NCBI RefSeq assembly: GCF_000218685.1
Contig: NW_006763302.1
Coordinates: forward strand, 161,180-225,179
DNA from: Serpula lacrymans var. lacrymans S7.9
Taxonomy: Eukaryota > Basidiomycota > Agaricomycetes > Boletales > Serpulaceae
DNA: 64,000 nt
Direction of reading: 5' to 3'
Shown: piece by piece, positions 1-9,917 of the stretch
Position numbering within the stretch: position 1 is the first letter of the stretch
Layout of the letters: each line of letters begins with the position of its first letter
The notes under the pieces: generated by a model
What the model was told of the DNA's origin: nothing
The model's database searches: none
Seen by the model: only the letters and a program-made list of their open reading frames with translations
Program-made: the position numbers and the translations under genes

Positions 1-598
1 GGTGTGGTTTCAATTCAAGATGCAGCTGTTTTCGGCTCACCGTGACAATGTTATCATGCCAGCGCAAACAATCCGAGCGCTGCCTCCCGATCCAACTATG
101 CCTTATGGAACTTTGGATACCGTCCTCGCGCAAGACTGGCAACATGACTCGAGTGCTGGTATTAAAGGCAAGCATTTTTATTATTGCATGTTATAATATC
201 TAACATCTTCTTAGGAACTCGCCCGGCACAAGTTCGATTAATATTCAAGATTAAACCGCCCCACGGACAAGCTCTTCCTCTCCTCTGCAGCCACATCTCA
301 TCTACACTCAGAGTTTCCAGTACGCTGGGGCAAAAGATGCAACCGGGGTCCATGTTGAAGAACCGAATGTCAATATGTTTCTCGTTAAGAAACATAAGCA
401 TGCAGGCACAAATACGAGGGTTGGGGATATTGTTGCGTTGAAGGACATTCTGCATCCCATTGAACTAATTCCGGTGTATGGAGAAAGCATATATTCCCAC
501 CTCAATCCTACAAACTCACTTGAGTTACCTGAATTTTCTATGTTAATAACTTTGCGGACAAAGAGATTTATCACACTTTTTTGAGAGAATTTGCGTAG
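1..598 (+). pseudogene. Transposase C-terminal relic (Plavaka/KDZ-like)
   Basis: This is the broken tail of a fungal transposase-like protein; it runs off the left edge. The first part reads as a segment starting near VWFKFK-like residues and containing RDNVIMPAQTI. It is followed by a probable GC-AG intron (about 171-213) and a block with AQVRLIFKI. The reading frame then shifts near position 300, after which the frame contains TRVGDIVALKDI and IELIPVYG. A second one-base shift near 537 is needed to reach the conserved ending that reads NNFADKEIYHTF and stops at 596-598. From memory of the family, the run of VxxIR/VRLIF, ELIPxxG and NNFxDKExxHT motifs is characteristic of the C-terminus of Agaricomycete Plavaka/KDZ transposase-like proteins. 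Two frameshifts within 300 bases mark it as a dead copy. The exact superfamily name is less certain than the transposase assignment. Confidence 0.65.
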
Positions 599-2006
599 TA
601 GCGGTTAATTTGTATTTAGATCTGTAAACTACATCGCTATCTATTTTTTTGATCAATCAATCAGTCTGTCTAAGATAATCGCCAGTTGCCTAGATTATCT
701 GACGACTTATCGACAAAGGATAATGCCCAGCGCCCACAAAACATCCATATGTGGATACCTAGAATTGATTGACCAATCAGAGAGTGTTCCGAGACCTTAC
801 ATACAGTTGCGTTATCACTTATTCCTCAGCGCAGTTTTTCTGTTTTGCAGATGCAGATGACGGTACGGTATGGGGCCCCCCTTGGAGGTGCGAGATGGCG
901 CCAACGAAGGCATCAATGAGTCCTCCCAAGTCTATGCGTATGCATACTGGCGTCTCATGTAGTGGCGTGTGGCATGTGCGCGTGGGGAGAAAAGTTGTAG
1001 AGTAGAACGCATGCCAAGTGCAGCGTACGATGCAGCAGAGCTTGGACGCAAAGTCTGCAGTCTGCAGTACGGGTGTGAAGTGAGAAGCTGCAAGAACGTA
1101 TGACTGGGGGGGATTTCACACGTGAGTTATATCTCATTGCATCCATGAGACTCGTATTCAACAGCGGTTGAAAAAATACAACTTCAAGTGTCATCATCCT
1201 GTTCCGAGTCCAACTGTACAACCACATAAAATAATAAAATAACATATATTGTCAGTCAGCAGGTTCCCTCGTCGGTTGACATCAAATGCGGGTCGGTGAA
1301 AGCTTCTGCCACTATACATACCATACCTCAGTGCACCCTTCCAGGAAACAGTCAACATCCACACTAGATGCCATGATCACAAATATACGCAACTATAAAT
1401 AAACATGGGTAACAACGAGCGGGAAAAGGGAGGGCTGTGATGATACTGATACACAGAGCAGTCAAGCGCTGAAATGAAAAAGGGTGAAAAGAGCAAAGAT
1501 GTGGAAAACTGTAAGAGGGGAAGGAACGTGATTGGACCAAGGGGGGACAAAATGGAAAGCTGTGAATGGAAGAACGTGTATACTGATTGTGAGCCCAACA
1601 CGTCAAACGCCCATCGCCAAACGTCGGAACCACCCCCTGACACCCTCCCTTCCCGGTTCCACAGCTCAGCCCTCAGCCTTCAATCACGGGTTGCGATTGC
1701 GTTTAGACGATCTGTCACCATTGGATTTGGTGGGAATTCAAGGGTGTGGGGGAGGCAGTGTGCGCGTGTCGAGTACGGAAACTTGGTGTAAGACCGAGCG
1801 TTGCGGTGTGGATGCCAAGGAGGGGGATCGCAAGTGACAAATACGAAACATCTCCGCACACCTTCACACGTGTGCTCCTATCAGTATGATCCCCTATGCC
1901 CTGAGAGCCTCCATCTATCCCCACTCCTTGAAATTCAAAAGGTGGGGAGAGTGATTGAGTGTGGATGATGCCCCACCTCGCATTTTTTTTCTCCCTGACC
2001 GCTCAT
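599..2006. other. Intergenic, no gene recognised
   Basis: No ORF here has recognisable protein motifs and none joins into a convincing spliced gene. The only open frames (about 78-105 codons) look like chance ORFs in a GC-balanced stretch. The right part is presumably the 3' flank of the minus-strand gene that ends at 2007. Confidence 0.5.
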
Positions 2007-3294
2007 TCACGCCGCAACCTTGCACCGCTTCTTCAGCTGCTCCGCCTCCTCGCTGCTGCTGGCAGCAGACCCGACAAGGCCACCACTATGACGCATGCCT
2101 AGCCTCGAGCGGGAACGCATCCTGGGGTGGGCCCTGCGCGGCGGGGACTTGACGTTCTTGGAGTGGGAGTGTGCGCCTTTGTGATTATCTGCATTTGCAT
2201 CGACAGTGGGTTTCTTGGCCGGCCTCTTTGAGGATGGACGCGCGCGGGAGCGGGGGGCGGTGCGGGCTCGGGAGGGGGAGGTGCGATTGACATTGACGTC
2301 CATGGTGCTTTGGTCTGTATCGCTCACTGCCCCCTTCCTCGCACCCGCACCTGTCTTTCCACTGGGCGTATCCTGGACCTTCGACCTCAACGTCTGTTTT
2401 CGGATAGGCTTCGATTTTGAGGTAGGCGCGGGGTTGGAGGGAGAGGGCTTGTGGAGGGTGGTGCTGAGGGTGCGTTTGGGAGGTCTGCCGCGCGTGCTGG
2501 GGACACTTTTGGACATCGATTTGACACTCTCCACGTCTGTGTCTGCCCCTGCCTCTCCACGTCCGTGTCCGCGTGTGTCCGACCCCCCTCGTTGTTCCCT
2601 CTCCACAATCTCCTCAACCCCGCTATTCTCCGGGCCCTCAGTCCCCTCCTCCTCTTCGCTTGCCGTATGACATTCGTGCAAGTTTGACACCTTGCGAGAG
2701 GCCCGTTTGCGTGTGGAGGGTTTGGTGGTGGGGAAGTGGGAGCGGATGCCGTGGCAGTTAAGTTTGAGGCAGGAGACGAGCTTGTCGTGGTGGATGGTAG
2801 AGTCTACACGGAAGCGTGCACGTTTTGGGTCTGTCTGCAGGACGATATCAATAGTAGTTAGTTGTGTAATAAAAGAGAGAAAACAGGGGCTCACGGTGTG
2901 TTTGCCCTCGTAACACCAGCCATCTGGGGGGCCCATATTGCCATTGCCCTCGACGGTCTTGCCGCAACACGCCCAGAGGGTCTCGTACTCTGCACTGATC
3001 TCGCCCCGCTTCCTACCTGCACCTCGCCCGCCCCATCCTAGATGCTCAACCTCTGCGCTGTCATCGTCGTGGGGGACGAGGCAGCTGGTGATCGGTTGTA
3101 TTTGATGTTCGAAAAAGTCCGGAATGGCCGGCTTGGGCTTTTGGAGACGGAGGGAGTCGCAGGAGCCGACGGTGGGGAGGGTGTGGGGGGAGAAGGGGTG
3201 GAGGGACGACGATGGGGAAGAGGGAGAGGAGGAGGGGGAGGGAGGGAGGTGGGAGAGGATGTAGGGGTGGAGGATCTTGGGGGGGATGGAGCGA

Positions 3295-5111
3295 TGTCAT
3301 GCACCAAAGTTGATTGGTAGCATGGACAGGTGTCAATAACGAAGCAAATATTCAAAAAGACTCGCCTTTGCGCCACACAGGCACAGTGCCACATGGAATA
3401 GTAATTAATATTGCCCTTTTCGAACTTGTGGCTGATCAGCACCACCTCTATTAGGCAATCCAGTCACGCTCACCTTTGCTTTTCCATCCGGTACTTTCCG
3501 CGTTTCGGCATTTTGGCAAATTTTCGCGTCGCCACTGGCTACACATTGCATTGCGCCCTCGCTTTTGTCGTTTCCCTTACTCCCCTTCCTTTGCCTAGCC
3601 CCACCATGGGCCCCTTCCTCTCCTTTTTATTCTCACCTGACGGTCGTTTCTGGGTCCCCATTCTAATCCACTTGTTTGTCACCTCCACCCTCCTCCTCCT
3701 CATTTTATTTGCACCCCCACCATTTCTGATGTCACCACTTCCTATCCGCTTCCGTCGCCAATCCGTTGACTACCATGTGCCACTGCTGATATCAGCAAAG
3801 CCCCGGCGGCCGGTCCAAATAGGGCAACAGGTCCATCTTCATGACGTCAATCTGCCATCATATACTATCAAAACATCGGTCACTCGTCTTGCCTGGTTGG
3901 AGCGTGGGTGGGTAGTTTTTGAGCTGGAGAAGGTTCATCCCCTTGCGTCGCCCATGTTCATCGCTGTCCCATTCACTTGGGTACACTTATCTTTTGTCCA
4001 TCGTCTTCGCTACAGCTACACCTACCACATGCCGCCTGGGACTCACTTGTTCCAAATTGGAACTACTCCCCTCCCTCCCTCGTTTGACCAGGTGGTCCAA
4101 CACAACCAGTCCATTGGTAAGGCCATGGAACCGTCGGATTTGGACTAGGTGGTGGACCGGTGGCTCCAGTTTCTTTTTTTTCAGCAGAACATTCATTTGC
4201 AGTGCAATTATTTTTGATTTTTGAATCATTTTTATGGACACATATATTTTTAGAATGCCTGACTGACAATAAAGGAACTGTGTTGATACTGATAGTGTTT
4301 TGCCTTGCCCTTTTTTTACTGCATCTTCCCATGACATCATGATTTTCCTGCTCTCTTTTTGCTATTGGACTTTACTTTATGGCTATACAAACCTGTGACA
4401 TTACTCACAGCACTCATTGTTCTATCCCTTTCTTTTCCTTTTTTTGACAATCTTATCCTGTACTACCTACGCAGGATTCGTCAGTGTACATTCCTTCCTT
4501 CATGTTCTTTCTCATTCTTTTTGCACAGCTATACTGTGCATAGCCTACATTTCTTTTACTATATAAACCCCTGTATTTTACCTTGTAAAAAAAAAAACAG
4601 AACAAGAAATCCAATCCAGACTTCTTCTCTACTCTCAAGTTCACTGCTCTGCTACTTGTGATCCAGTGTGGTCACAACACTTCCCACTTTTACCACTGTC
4701 AACTGCTGTCATCGTCACTTCCCACTTTTGAAGTCATTGTCATCCCTTTCGATTAGAGTCCTTCTGAGCACTACAGTTTGTGCATCAGGAGCCTGCTATC
4801 ACTGGGAACCTCATCATATTGTCGTTCTCAAACCTACCTTGTGCTACGATTAGCAAGGTAGTGCTCGTCTATACTCGTCACAAAGCCCCTATCCTTCTAT
4901 AAATTCAACTATCCCTCCTCCTCAAAACCCACACTCATACACCTCTGGGTTTTACTTTGAAGGATCTTTATACGTACCACCCCACGAACAACCAGACCAC
5001 TCCACTGTTCTAGGAGGCAAAGCCCATAAACAAGTTCCGTGGAATCTGGGAGGATTGTGTGTTAGTTTGTTTTGTGTGTGGTTTTTCTAACTGCAGTTCT
5101 CATCATCGACA
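3295..5111 (+). mobile_element. LTR-like element, copy 1 (1817 bp), inserted in a gene
   Basis: The element begins TGTCATGCACC and ends CATCATCGACA, so its ends are TGTC and GACA as in LTRs and solo LTRs. The flanks are GCGA (3291-3294) and GCGG (5112-5115), a 4-bp target duplication with one difference. Removing the insert and one flank copy restores the reading frame of the surrounding minus-strand gene, which fixes both boundaries. Inside are a 245-codon ORF (3411-4148), a polyadenylation-like AATAAA after it (about 4269), a TATA-like ACTATATAAA (4558-4567) and an 8-bp inverted repeat CTACCTTG/CAAGGTAG (4834-4861). It could be a long solo LTR or a short non-autonomous LTR-type element; no internal domain, gag or pol is present. 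A second copy is at 8694-10887. Confidence 0.7.
3411..4148 (+). CDS. ORF carried by LTR-like element, copy 1
   Basis: This is an uninterrupted 245-codon frame inside the LTR-like element. The second element copy carries the same frame at 9180-9917, of identical length and roughly 90% identical in protein by eye. The more likely start is the ATG at 3606 (residue 66). It sits in a strong context, CCACCATGGG, in both copies and gives a 180-residue protein. That protein would begin with a hydrophobic signal-anchor-like stretch (about residues 12-40 after this start, including VTSTLLLLILF). A soluble part follows, with conserved blocks such as RRPVQIGQQVHL, AWLERGWVVFELEKV and PFTWVHLSFVHRL. I do not recognise the family and know of no function. 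It runs antisense to the disrupted host gene. Conservation of the frame in two diverged copies suggests selection, but this has not been tested. Confidence 0.5.
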   Translation: MPFSNLWLISTTSIRQSSHAHLCFSIRYFPRFGILANFRVATGYTLHCALAFVVSLTPLPLPSPTMGPFLSFLFSPDGRFWVPILIHLFVTSTLLLLILFAPPPFLMSPLPIRFRRQSVDYHVPLLISAKPRRPVQIGQQVHLHDVNLPSYTIKTSVTRLAWLERGWVVFELEKVHPLASPMFIAVPFTWVHLSFVHRLRYSYTYHMPPGTHLFQIGTTPLPPSFDQVVQHNQSIGKAMEPSDLD

Positions 5112-5400
5112 GCGGATGAGGTTGCGGAGGGCTGAGAGGTCTGCGTCTGTGTGTGGAGGGGAAGGAGGGGCGGGGGAGAGCATGTGTTGGGGGTTGGGTG
5201 CTGAGGCCGAGTGTGTGGAGGGAGAGGGAGTGCAGAGTTGGATGGGGGAGGGAGAGTTGTGTTGCTGGGATGGCTTGCGTGAAAAGAGACCAAAGACCAT
5301 TGTGAGCTGAGTGGAAGTGAAAGGGAGGGTGGTGAGTAGATAAGTGACAGGGATCGGTGGCCACGTGCCCACTCAGGAACACCACTCATTCACTGCGGCG

Positions 5401-6347
5401 ATGGCACTCAACGACATGGACTCAGAGTCTCTACAACACGTACGTCATTCGCTGTAGCTGATACGTCACTGACTCTCCCCCAGCTGCTCTCTGACACTCG
5501 CACCAGCCCGCCACTCACGCTCGGCCCCGTCTCGCTCAAAGCTGGCCATGTGGTCGAGATCCAAGGCCCGTCCTCGTCTGGAAAGAGCCACGTGCTCTAC
5601 CACATCCTCGCCCTCTCCCTCCTCTCCTCCACCGACGCAGCCGTCGTCTACGACACAGACCACGCCTTCAGCATCCCCCGCCTCCGCTCTGTCCTCCTCG
5701 CCCGTTTACATCTCCAACCTCGTGTGGATGCCTGTCTGAAGAGGGTCCACGTGTTCAGACCCTCGTCCTCCCTCCACCTCGCAGCCTCCATCCGCGCTCT
5801 GCCCTCCTACCACGCCCGCTCCATCCCACACACCCGCATCGCACTCCTCATCCTCGACTCCCTCAGCCCCTTCTACTGGTCAGACAGGTTCACAGCGGAG
5901 GAACACCGCGCCGTCCCTCTCACCGTCGAATCAAGCACTGACACTGCTACGGCGCGCGTGAATAGGACACTGCACACCGTCCCTCTACACGCCGTCCTCG
6001 CCTCCCTCCAGCGTCTGCGCGCCTCCCATCGTCCCCTTATACTCTATACTAACTGGGCTCTCAACCCTCTCCCTGACGCCTCTCTTGATACCATGGCCTA
6101 CAAACAGCACCTCCACTTTCTCTCTCCCCACTTATCCTCGCTCCTCCCTCTCACTTATCACTTCACTCTCCCCCTCGCGCCCTTCAACCCCCGCGCACAC
6201 CCGCAGCTCGTCCCTATCACAGCAGATTCAGGCGAAGAGCCACCAACGGATGGCACGCGCGTGCTGTGTCTCCTCAGGACGCCCGGCCATCCCGACGTCA
6301 TCAACAGGTTCACCTTTCGAATCACCCACAACGACGTCATCTTCTAG
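5401..6347 (+). CDS. XRCC2-like RecA-family ATPase (RAD51 paralog)
   Basis: The gene has two exons, 5401-5439 and 5484-6347, with a 44-bp GT-AG intron (GTACGT...CCCCCAG), giving a 300-residue protein. A Walker A motif GPSSSGKSH lies near residues 42-50. A Walker B-like run LLILDSLSPFYWSDR lies near residue 150 and is followed by the long insert-rich C-terminal half. The Walker A motif so close to the N-terminus, the short RecA core and the LILDS motif fit the XRCC2 branch of RAD51 paralogs, which act in homologous-recombination repair in the nucleus. The start at 5401 is preferred because exon 1 joins in frame to LLSDTRTSPPLTLGPVSL, upstream of the Walker A motif. Strong use of C-ending codons contrasts with the AT-rich flanks. 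Three broken copies of this gene occur downstream in the window. The paralog could instead be a different RAD51-like protein; XRCC2 is the best guess. Confidence 0.72.
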
Positions 6348-8609
6348 TCCTACCCGTTCCCCTCCTTGCCAACGTTCACCGTGTACACCCTCGACGTCTA
6401 CCTTCCCTCCGTCTGGCATGCATTCGCTTCTATCAAATGTAATGTCTAATGTGCCAATTAGCAGAGCAGAGCAAGTTGGCGTCTCCAACTATGCCTCTGG
6501 CATTTTTAAACTCGTCATGTTAACTTCGACGTCTATGGTATGCGTAGCCGTGATATAATCCCTGCCTTTTGCTTATCCCGGTGGCTGAGTACAGAGTCCA
6601 TATCTATTTGTCTGCCTACTGACCCATATTAGCCCAAAATCCACGTCCTTCATGTCTCACAAAACTTAATCCCTCTTCTATCTTTGGGTTCCATACCTCG
6701 CCTTTTTCTTCTTGCCATCCGCGGGGCCTGTTACCGGACGGGTACGTCCAGCTTCGAAACTTGCCGTCCGAGTCATCAGATATCAGTTCCACGTCTCCCC
6801 AGCTCGTCTAACCCACTTTCCAAGTTGCCCTTACCTCAATCGCGTCCTTCCCCTCTGCGCACCTGGACTCTGGGATTCTGTATGTTGTCATACTTTTGCG
6901 AGTTTGAGAAAGAACGAGGCGTGTGCACATCTCCGAGTTATCACCTGAATCTGGACGTTCTTGGATGCCTACTGGGCGTTTTATGCTAAGGTGTGACCGT
7001 GCAGATACACCTCTTTCCTCAATCGGGTGCCTCGGGTGCCTTTTATCGAGACGACTAGTGCACCTTTTCATTTCGTTCGTTCATGCATTCATTCATTCAT
7101 TCGTTCGGTTGAGTGTATTGATGATGATAAGGCGGTTGATTCTGGTACGGTTGGTGGTGATGCGTTCTGGTCACCTGATCGACGATTGGCGATTGACGAT
7201 TTTTATGGCGGTTAGTGGGCTGGAGGTGACGACCCGCCTTTGCTTTCTTCCTCTTCCTCTTCTTCTTCTTCTTCTTCTTTCTGGGTTTGCAGGTAAGCTA
7301 AGCTAATAATTGGGGATGGGCTTTCGAGGAGGAATTGGAATGGAACTTCGATTCTGATGCGTGATGCGTGAAGGCTCAAAGCAAAGTGGGTGTTTGGGTT
7401 GTAGGTGCAGGTGAGCGTTCTCGTTGGTTAGATGGGTTCTCCTTCAAGGTCGAGGCCTTGAGGGGAGGAGGGAAACACAGAGACCGAGGGCCTGAAGCTG
7501 AAGAAGCCAACACGAACAAGGTCCACGAACGAAGGGGCGGTCGCTGCGTATCTTGACATGATCTGATTTTTCGATACTTGGGACGGGTGTGTGTGTGTGT
7601 ATGTGAGAGAGAGAGAGAGATGCCTTGCTTTTTTTATTTTGTCTGCGGTCTGATTATACTGTGACCGCGATATACCCAGCCTCGTGGGTTACGAGGGGGA
7701 AGCTTGAGGTCGAGTCTCAAGGGAGGGAGGGAGAGGTGGGATGCTAGTTCTGCAGGTAGCGGTGCGAGAGTGGTCACGGTTATGTAGCGAGGCCCCGTCT
7801 GTGGCTATCGAGGTAGGAGTCACTAGTACCTCCTTCCCACCGCATGAATCCTTTTTCTTTTCTTTTCTTTTCTTTTCTTTTCTCCCCCCCCCCCCCCCCG
7901 AGCTTTCAGGTCAATCTGAAAACTGTCACAAAGCCGTGGAGGACTTTTTAACAGCCGCGAATATGAAAGAGGTCGGTGGGGAACGTGAGGGTTTGTCATG
8001 GTCATGCGGTGTTTTCACTGTCATTGGCACTGGCAACGCGACCAAGGCAAAGGCGTGCCCCACGAACGCGAACACGTTGCAAGATAGATGTCCTTGATAA
8101 ATGTGTGAGTGACACCTCTCTTTTTGAAGAAGGCTATCTCGGTAGGTCTGCTTGTAGAAATTATATTACATAAGTGAACTTCGGAGCTTCGCCTGAAGCT
8201 TTACTCTGTGGTTACAACCGGCCTTTTGTGGCTATCATTGTCTTTCACATGATATTTACATATGTTTGTTATATAAGAAGCATGTATTTACGTTGTTACG
8301 GTATTTGTTTGCCAAAAGAATCCTTCTCCCGTGCCTGTTCCCGCGCCCTGAGGGACTGAATATCCAACACTGCTGGGAATGTCCCCCCACGTGGGCTACC
8401 GTTTACATTAAGAGAACAGTGTTGAGGGGATGCGTGATGCATACCGTTGTAACACATGACGTTTCCACACTGTATGGTGTCCGAACCTTTGAGCTATTCC
8501 TGTGAATCACGATCTTGCACCGTGGTTCACGGGAGTTTTTTCTAAGATTGTTTTCAGGTAAAATCGACTCGGGGCTTTTACAGTAAAGTACGTAAATCAC
8601 TCACTCACT
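6348..8609. other. Long non-coding stretch with microsatellites
   Basis: No gene was recognised. The stretch holds several simple repeats: CATT/CGTT units around 7081-7109, CTT units around 7250-7282, GT then GA units around 7588-7620, and (TTTTC)n followed by 18 cytosines at about 7855-7901. The open frames present are short and lack motifs. The part nearest 6348 is the 3' flank of the XRCC2-like gene. Confidence 0.5.
7855..7901. repeat. (TTTTC)n plus poly-C tract
   Basis: Five or so TTTTC-like units run directly into a homopolymer of 18 cytosines. Such tracts are prone to length error in assembly. Confidence 0.85.
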
Positions 8610-8693
8610 GTGATGTATCGTCATCCAAGACTTGTCCTCGTCTGAAAAGATTCATGTGCTCTACTACCTCCTCGCCCACCCCTCCACGCCCGA
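8610..8693 (+). pseudogene. XRCC2-like fragment 1 (Walker A region)
   Basis: This short stretch matches the Walker A part of the intact XRCC2-like gene (compare 5555-5640). Shared words are TCCTCGTCTG, TGCTCTACTACCTCCTCGCC-like text and CTCCAC. Point changes abolish the Walker A codons. The match stops exactly where the second LTR-like element begins at 8694, so the element either inserted into this duplicate or marks a rearrangement junction. Confidence 0.65.
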
Positions 8694-8783
8694 TGTCATG
8701 CACCAAAGTTGATTGGTAGCATGGACAGGTGTCAATAACAAAGCAAATATTCAAAAAGACTCGCCTTTGCGCCACACAGGCAC

Positions 8784-9148
8784 TGTAACAACCAAGAGTT
8801 ATTTACTCTGACCCACACAGGAACACACTATAAAGAATATGATGGGGAGTGGTTACCCCTTAGGCTGCAGTGAGTTAGTTGTGCTAGACAACAGGAGGAC
8901 TTGCTGAGTCCTTCCCCATGTATTGCTCTTGTATATATACTAAAATACATGAGGTACTGTACAGTTGTAAATAAAGTTCAAAGTCCGATGTCTAGCATGT
9001 GACCAGTCACATGACTGGTCATGTGACTATGAAAAGTCGAAAATGTAAAGTAAAGTAAATGGTCACATGACTGGTCATGTGACTTGGAAAATAAAAGTAG
9101 AAGTACAAAAGTGAAGCGTAAGTAGGTGCTGGTATGTTAATTGTAACA
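8784..9148. mobile_element. Nested solo LTR (365 bp)
   Basis: The insertion begins TGTAACAACC and ends TTGTAACA and is flanked by a perfect 5-bp direct repeat GGCAC (8779-8783 and 9149-9153). Copy 1 of the host element has a single GGCAC at the matching place (about 3380), so the empty site is visible in this same window. It contains a TATA-like TATATATAC (about 8931) and two near-identical palindromic motifs built on TCACATGACTGGTCATGTGA (about 9006-9026 and 9062-9082). It is a solo LTR of a retrotransposon whose family cannot be named from the LTR alone. Confidence 0.85.
9006..9083. repeat. Two palindromic repeats in solo LTR
   Basis: Two copies of the inverted-repeat motif TCACATGACTGGTCATGTGA, about 55 bp apart, lie downstream of the TATA-like box. 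Each copy can form a hairpin or bind a dimeric regulator; no specific regulator is implied. Confidence 0.7.
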
Positions 9149-9179
9149 GGCACAGTGCCACGTGTAATAGTAATTAATA

Positions 9180-9917
9180 TTGCCTTTTTCAATCTTGTGG
9201 CTGATCAGCACCACCTCTATTAGGCAATCCAGTCACGCTCACCTTTGCTTTTCCATTCGGTACTTTCGGCATTTCGGCATTTCGGCAAATTTTCGCGTCA
9301 CCACTGGCTACACATTGCATTGCGCCCTCGCTTTTGTCGTTTCCTTCACTTCCCTTCCTTTGCCTAGCCCCACCATGGGTCCCTTACTCTCGTTTTTATT
9401 CTCACCTGACGGTCATTTCTGGATCCCCATTTTAGTTCACCTCCTTGTCACCTCCAGCCTCCTCCTCCTCGTCTTCTTTGCTCCCCCACCATTTCTGATG
9501 TCACCACTTCCTATTTGCTTCCGTCGCCGATCTGTTGACTACCACGTGCCACTGCTGATATCAGCAAAGCCCCGGCGGCCGGTTCAAATAGAGCAACAGG
9601 TCCATCTTTATGACGTCAATCTACCATCATATACTATCAAAACATCGGCCGCTCATCTTGCCTGGTTGGAGCGTGGGTGGGTAGTTTTTGAGCTGGAGAA
9701 GGTTCATCCCCTTGCGTCGCCCATGTTCATCGCTGTCCCATTCACTTGGGTACACTTATCTTTTGTCCATCGTCTTCGCTACAGCTACACCTACCACACA
9801 CTGCCTGGGACTCACTTGTTCCAAATTGGAACTACTCCTCTCCCTCCCTCGTTTGACCAGGTGGTCCAACACAACCAGTCCATTGGTAAGGCCATGGAAC
9901 CGTCGGATTTGGACTAG
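9180..9917 (+). CDS. ORF carried by LTR-like element, copy 2
   Basis: This is the counterpart of the ORF at 3411-4148, again 245 codons with no stop or length change. The probable start is at residue 66 (ATG at 9375, context CCACCATGGG), followed by a hydrophobic segment (LVTSSLLLLVFF) and a conserved soluble part. Differences from copy 1 cluster in the N-terminal half, and the last 90 residues are almost identical. Several changes in the membrane segment are conservative (I/V, L/V, T/S), which hints at constraint. Function unknown. Confidence 0.5.
   Translation: MPFSILWLISTTSIRQSSHAHLCFSIRYFRHFGISANFRVTTGYTLHCALAFVVSFTSLPLPSPTMGPLLSFLFSPDGHFWIPILVHLLVTSSLLLLVFFAPPPFLMSPLPICFRRRSVDYHVPLLISAKPRRPVQIEQQVHLYDVNLPSYTIKTSAAHLAWLERGWVVFELEKVHPLASPMFIAVPFTWVHLSFVHRLRYSYTYHTLPGTHLFQIGTTPLPPSFDQVVQHNQSIGKAMEPSDLD

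Larger units (their letters stand above)
2007..5300 (-). pseudogene. Conserved fungal Cys/His protein, split by an inserted element
   Basis: The coding sequence is in two pieces. The start codon is at 5298-5300 and the first piece ends at 5112 after 63 codons (MVFGLFSRKP...ALRNLIR). A 1.8-kb LTR-like element occupies 3295-5111. Coding resumes at 3290 (SIPPKILHPYILSHLP) and runs in the same frame to 2895. A 60-bp GT-AG intron (2835-2894) follows, then the last exon to 2007. The piece after the element carries blocks I recognise from unnamed basidiomycete proteins: VPHDDDSAEVEH, YETLWACCGKTVEG, GPPDGWCYEG and, after the intron, KRARF..DKLVSC. The Cys/His pattern suggests metal binding, but no function is known to me. 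The C-terminal 200 residues are low-complexity and rich in Ser, Arg and Lys. Without the insert the protein would be about 470 residues. Both halves lack internal stops, so the insertion is probably recent. It lies head-to-head with the XRCC2-like gene, 100 bp away. Confidence 0.75.

Noticed and set aside
2206..2670. 154-codon plus-strand ORF
   Set aside because: It lies antisense to the low-complexity last exon of the minus-strand gene at 2007-2834 and only mirrors its biased composition.
3038..3445. Pro/Ser-rich minus-strand ORFs over 3038-3445
   Set aside because: The true frame of the split gene here is a third one that contains HDDDSAEVEH; the other frames are shadows of the repetitive C/T-rich sequence and cross the element border.
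6085..6558. 157-codon ORF overlapping the XRCC2-like gene
   Set aside because: It is in another frame of the same exon and is Ser/Thr/Pro-rich from codon bias; the Walker motifs are in the annotated frame.
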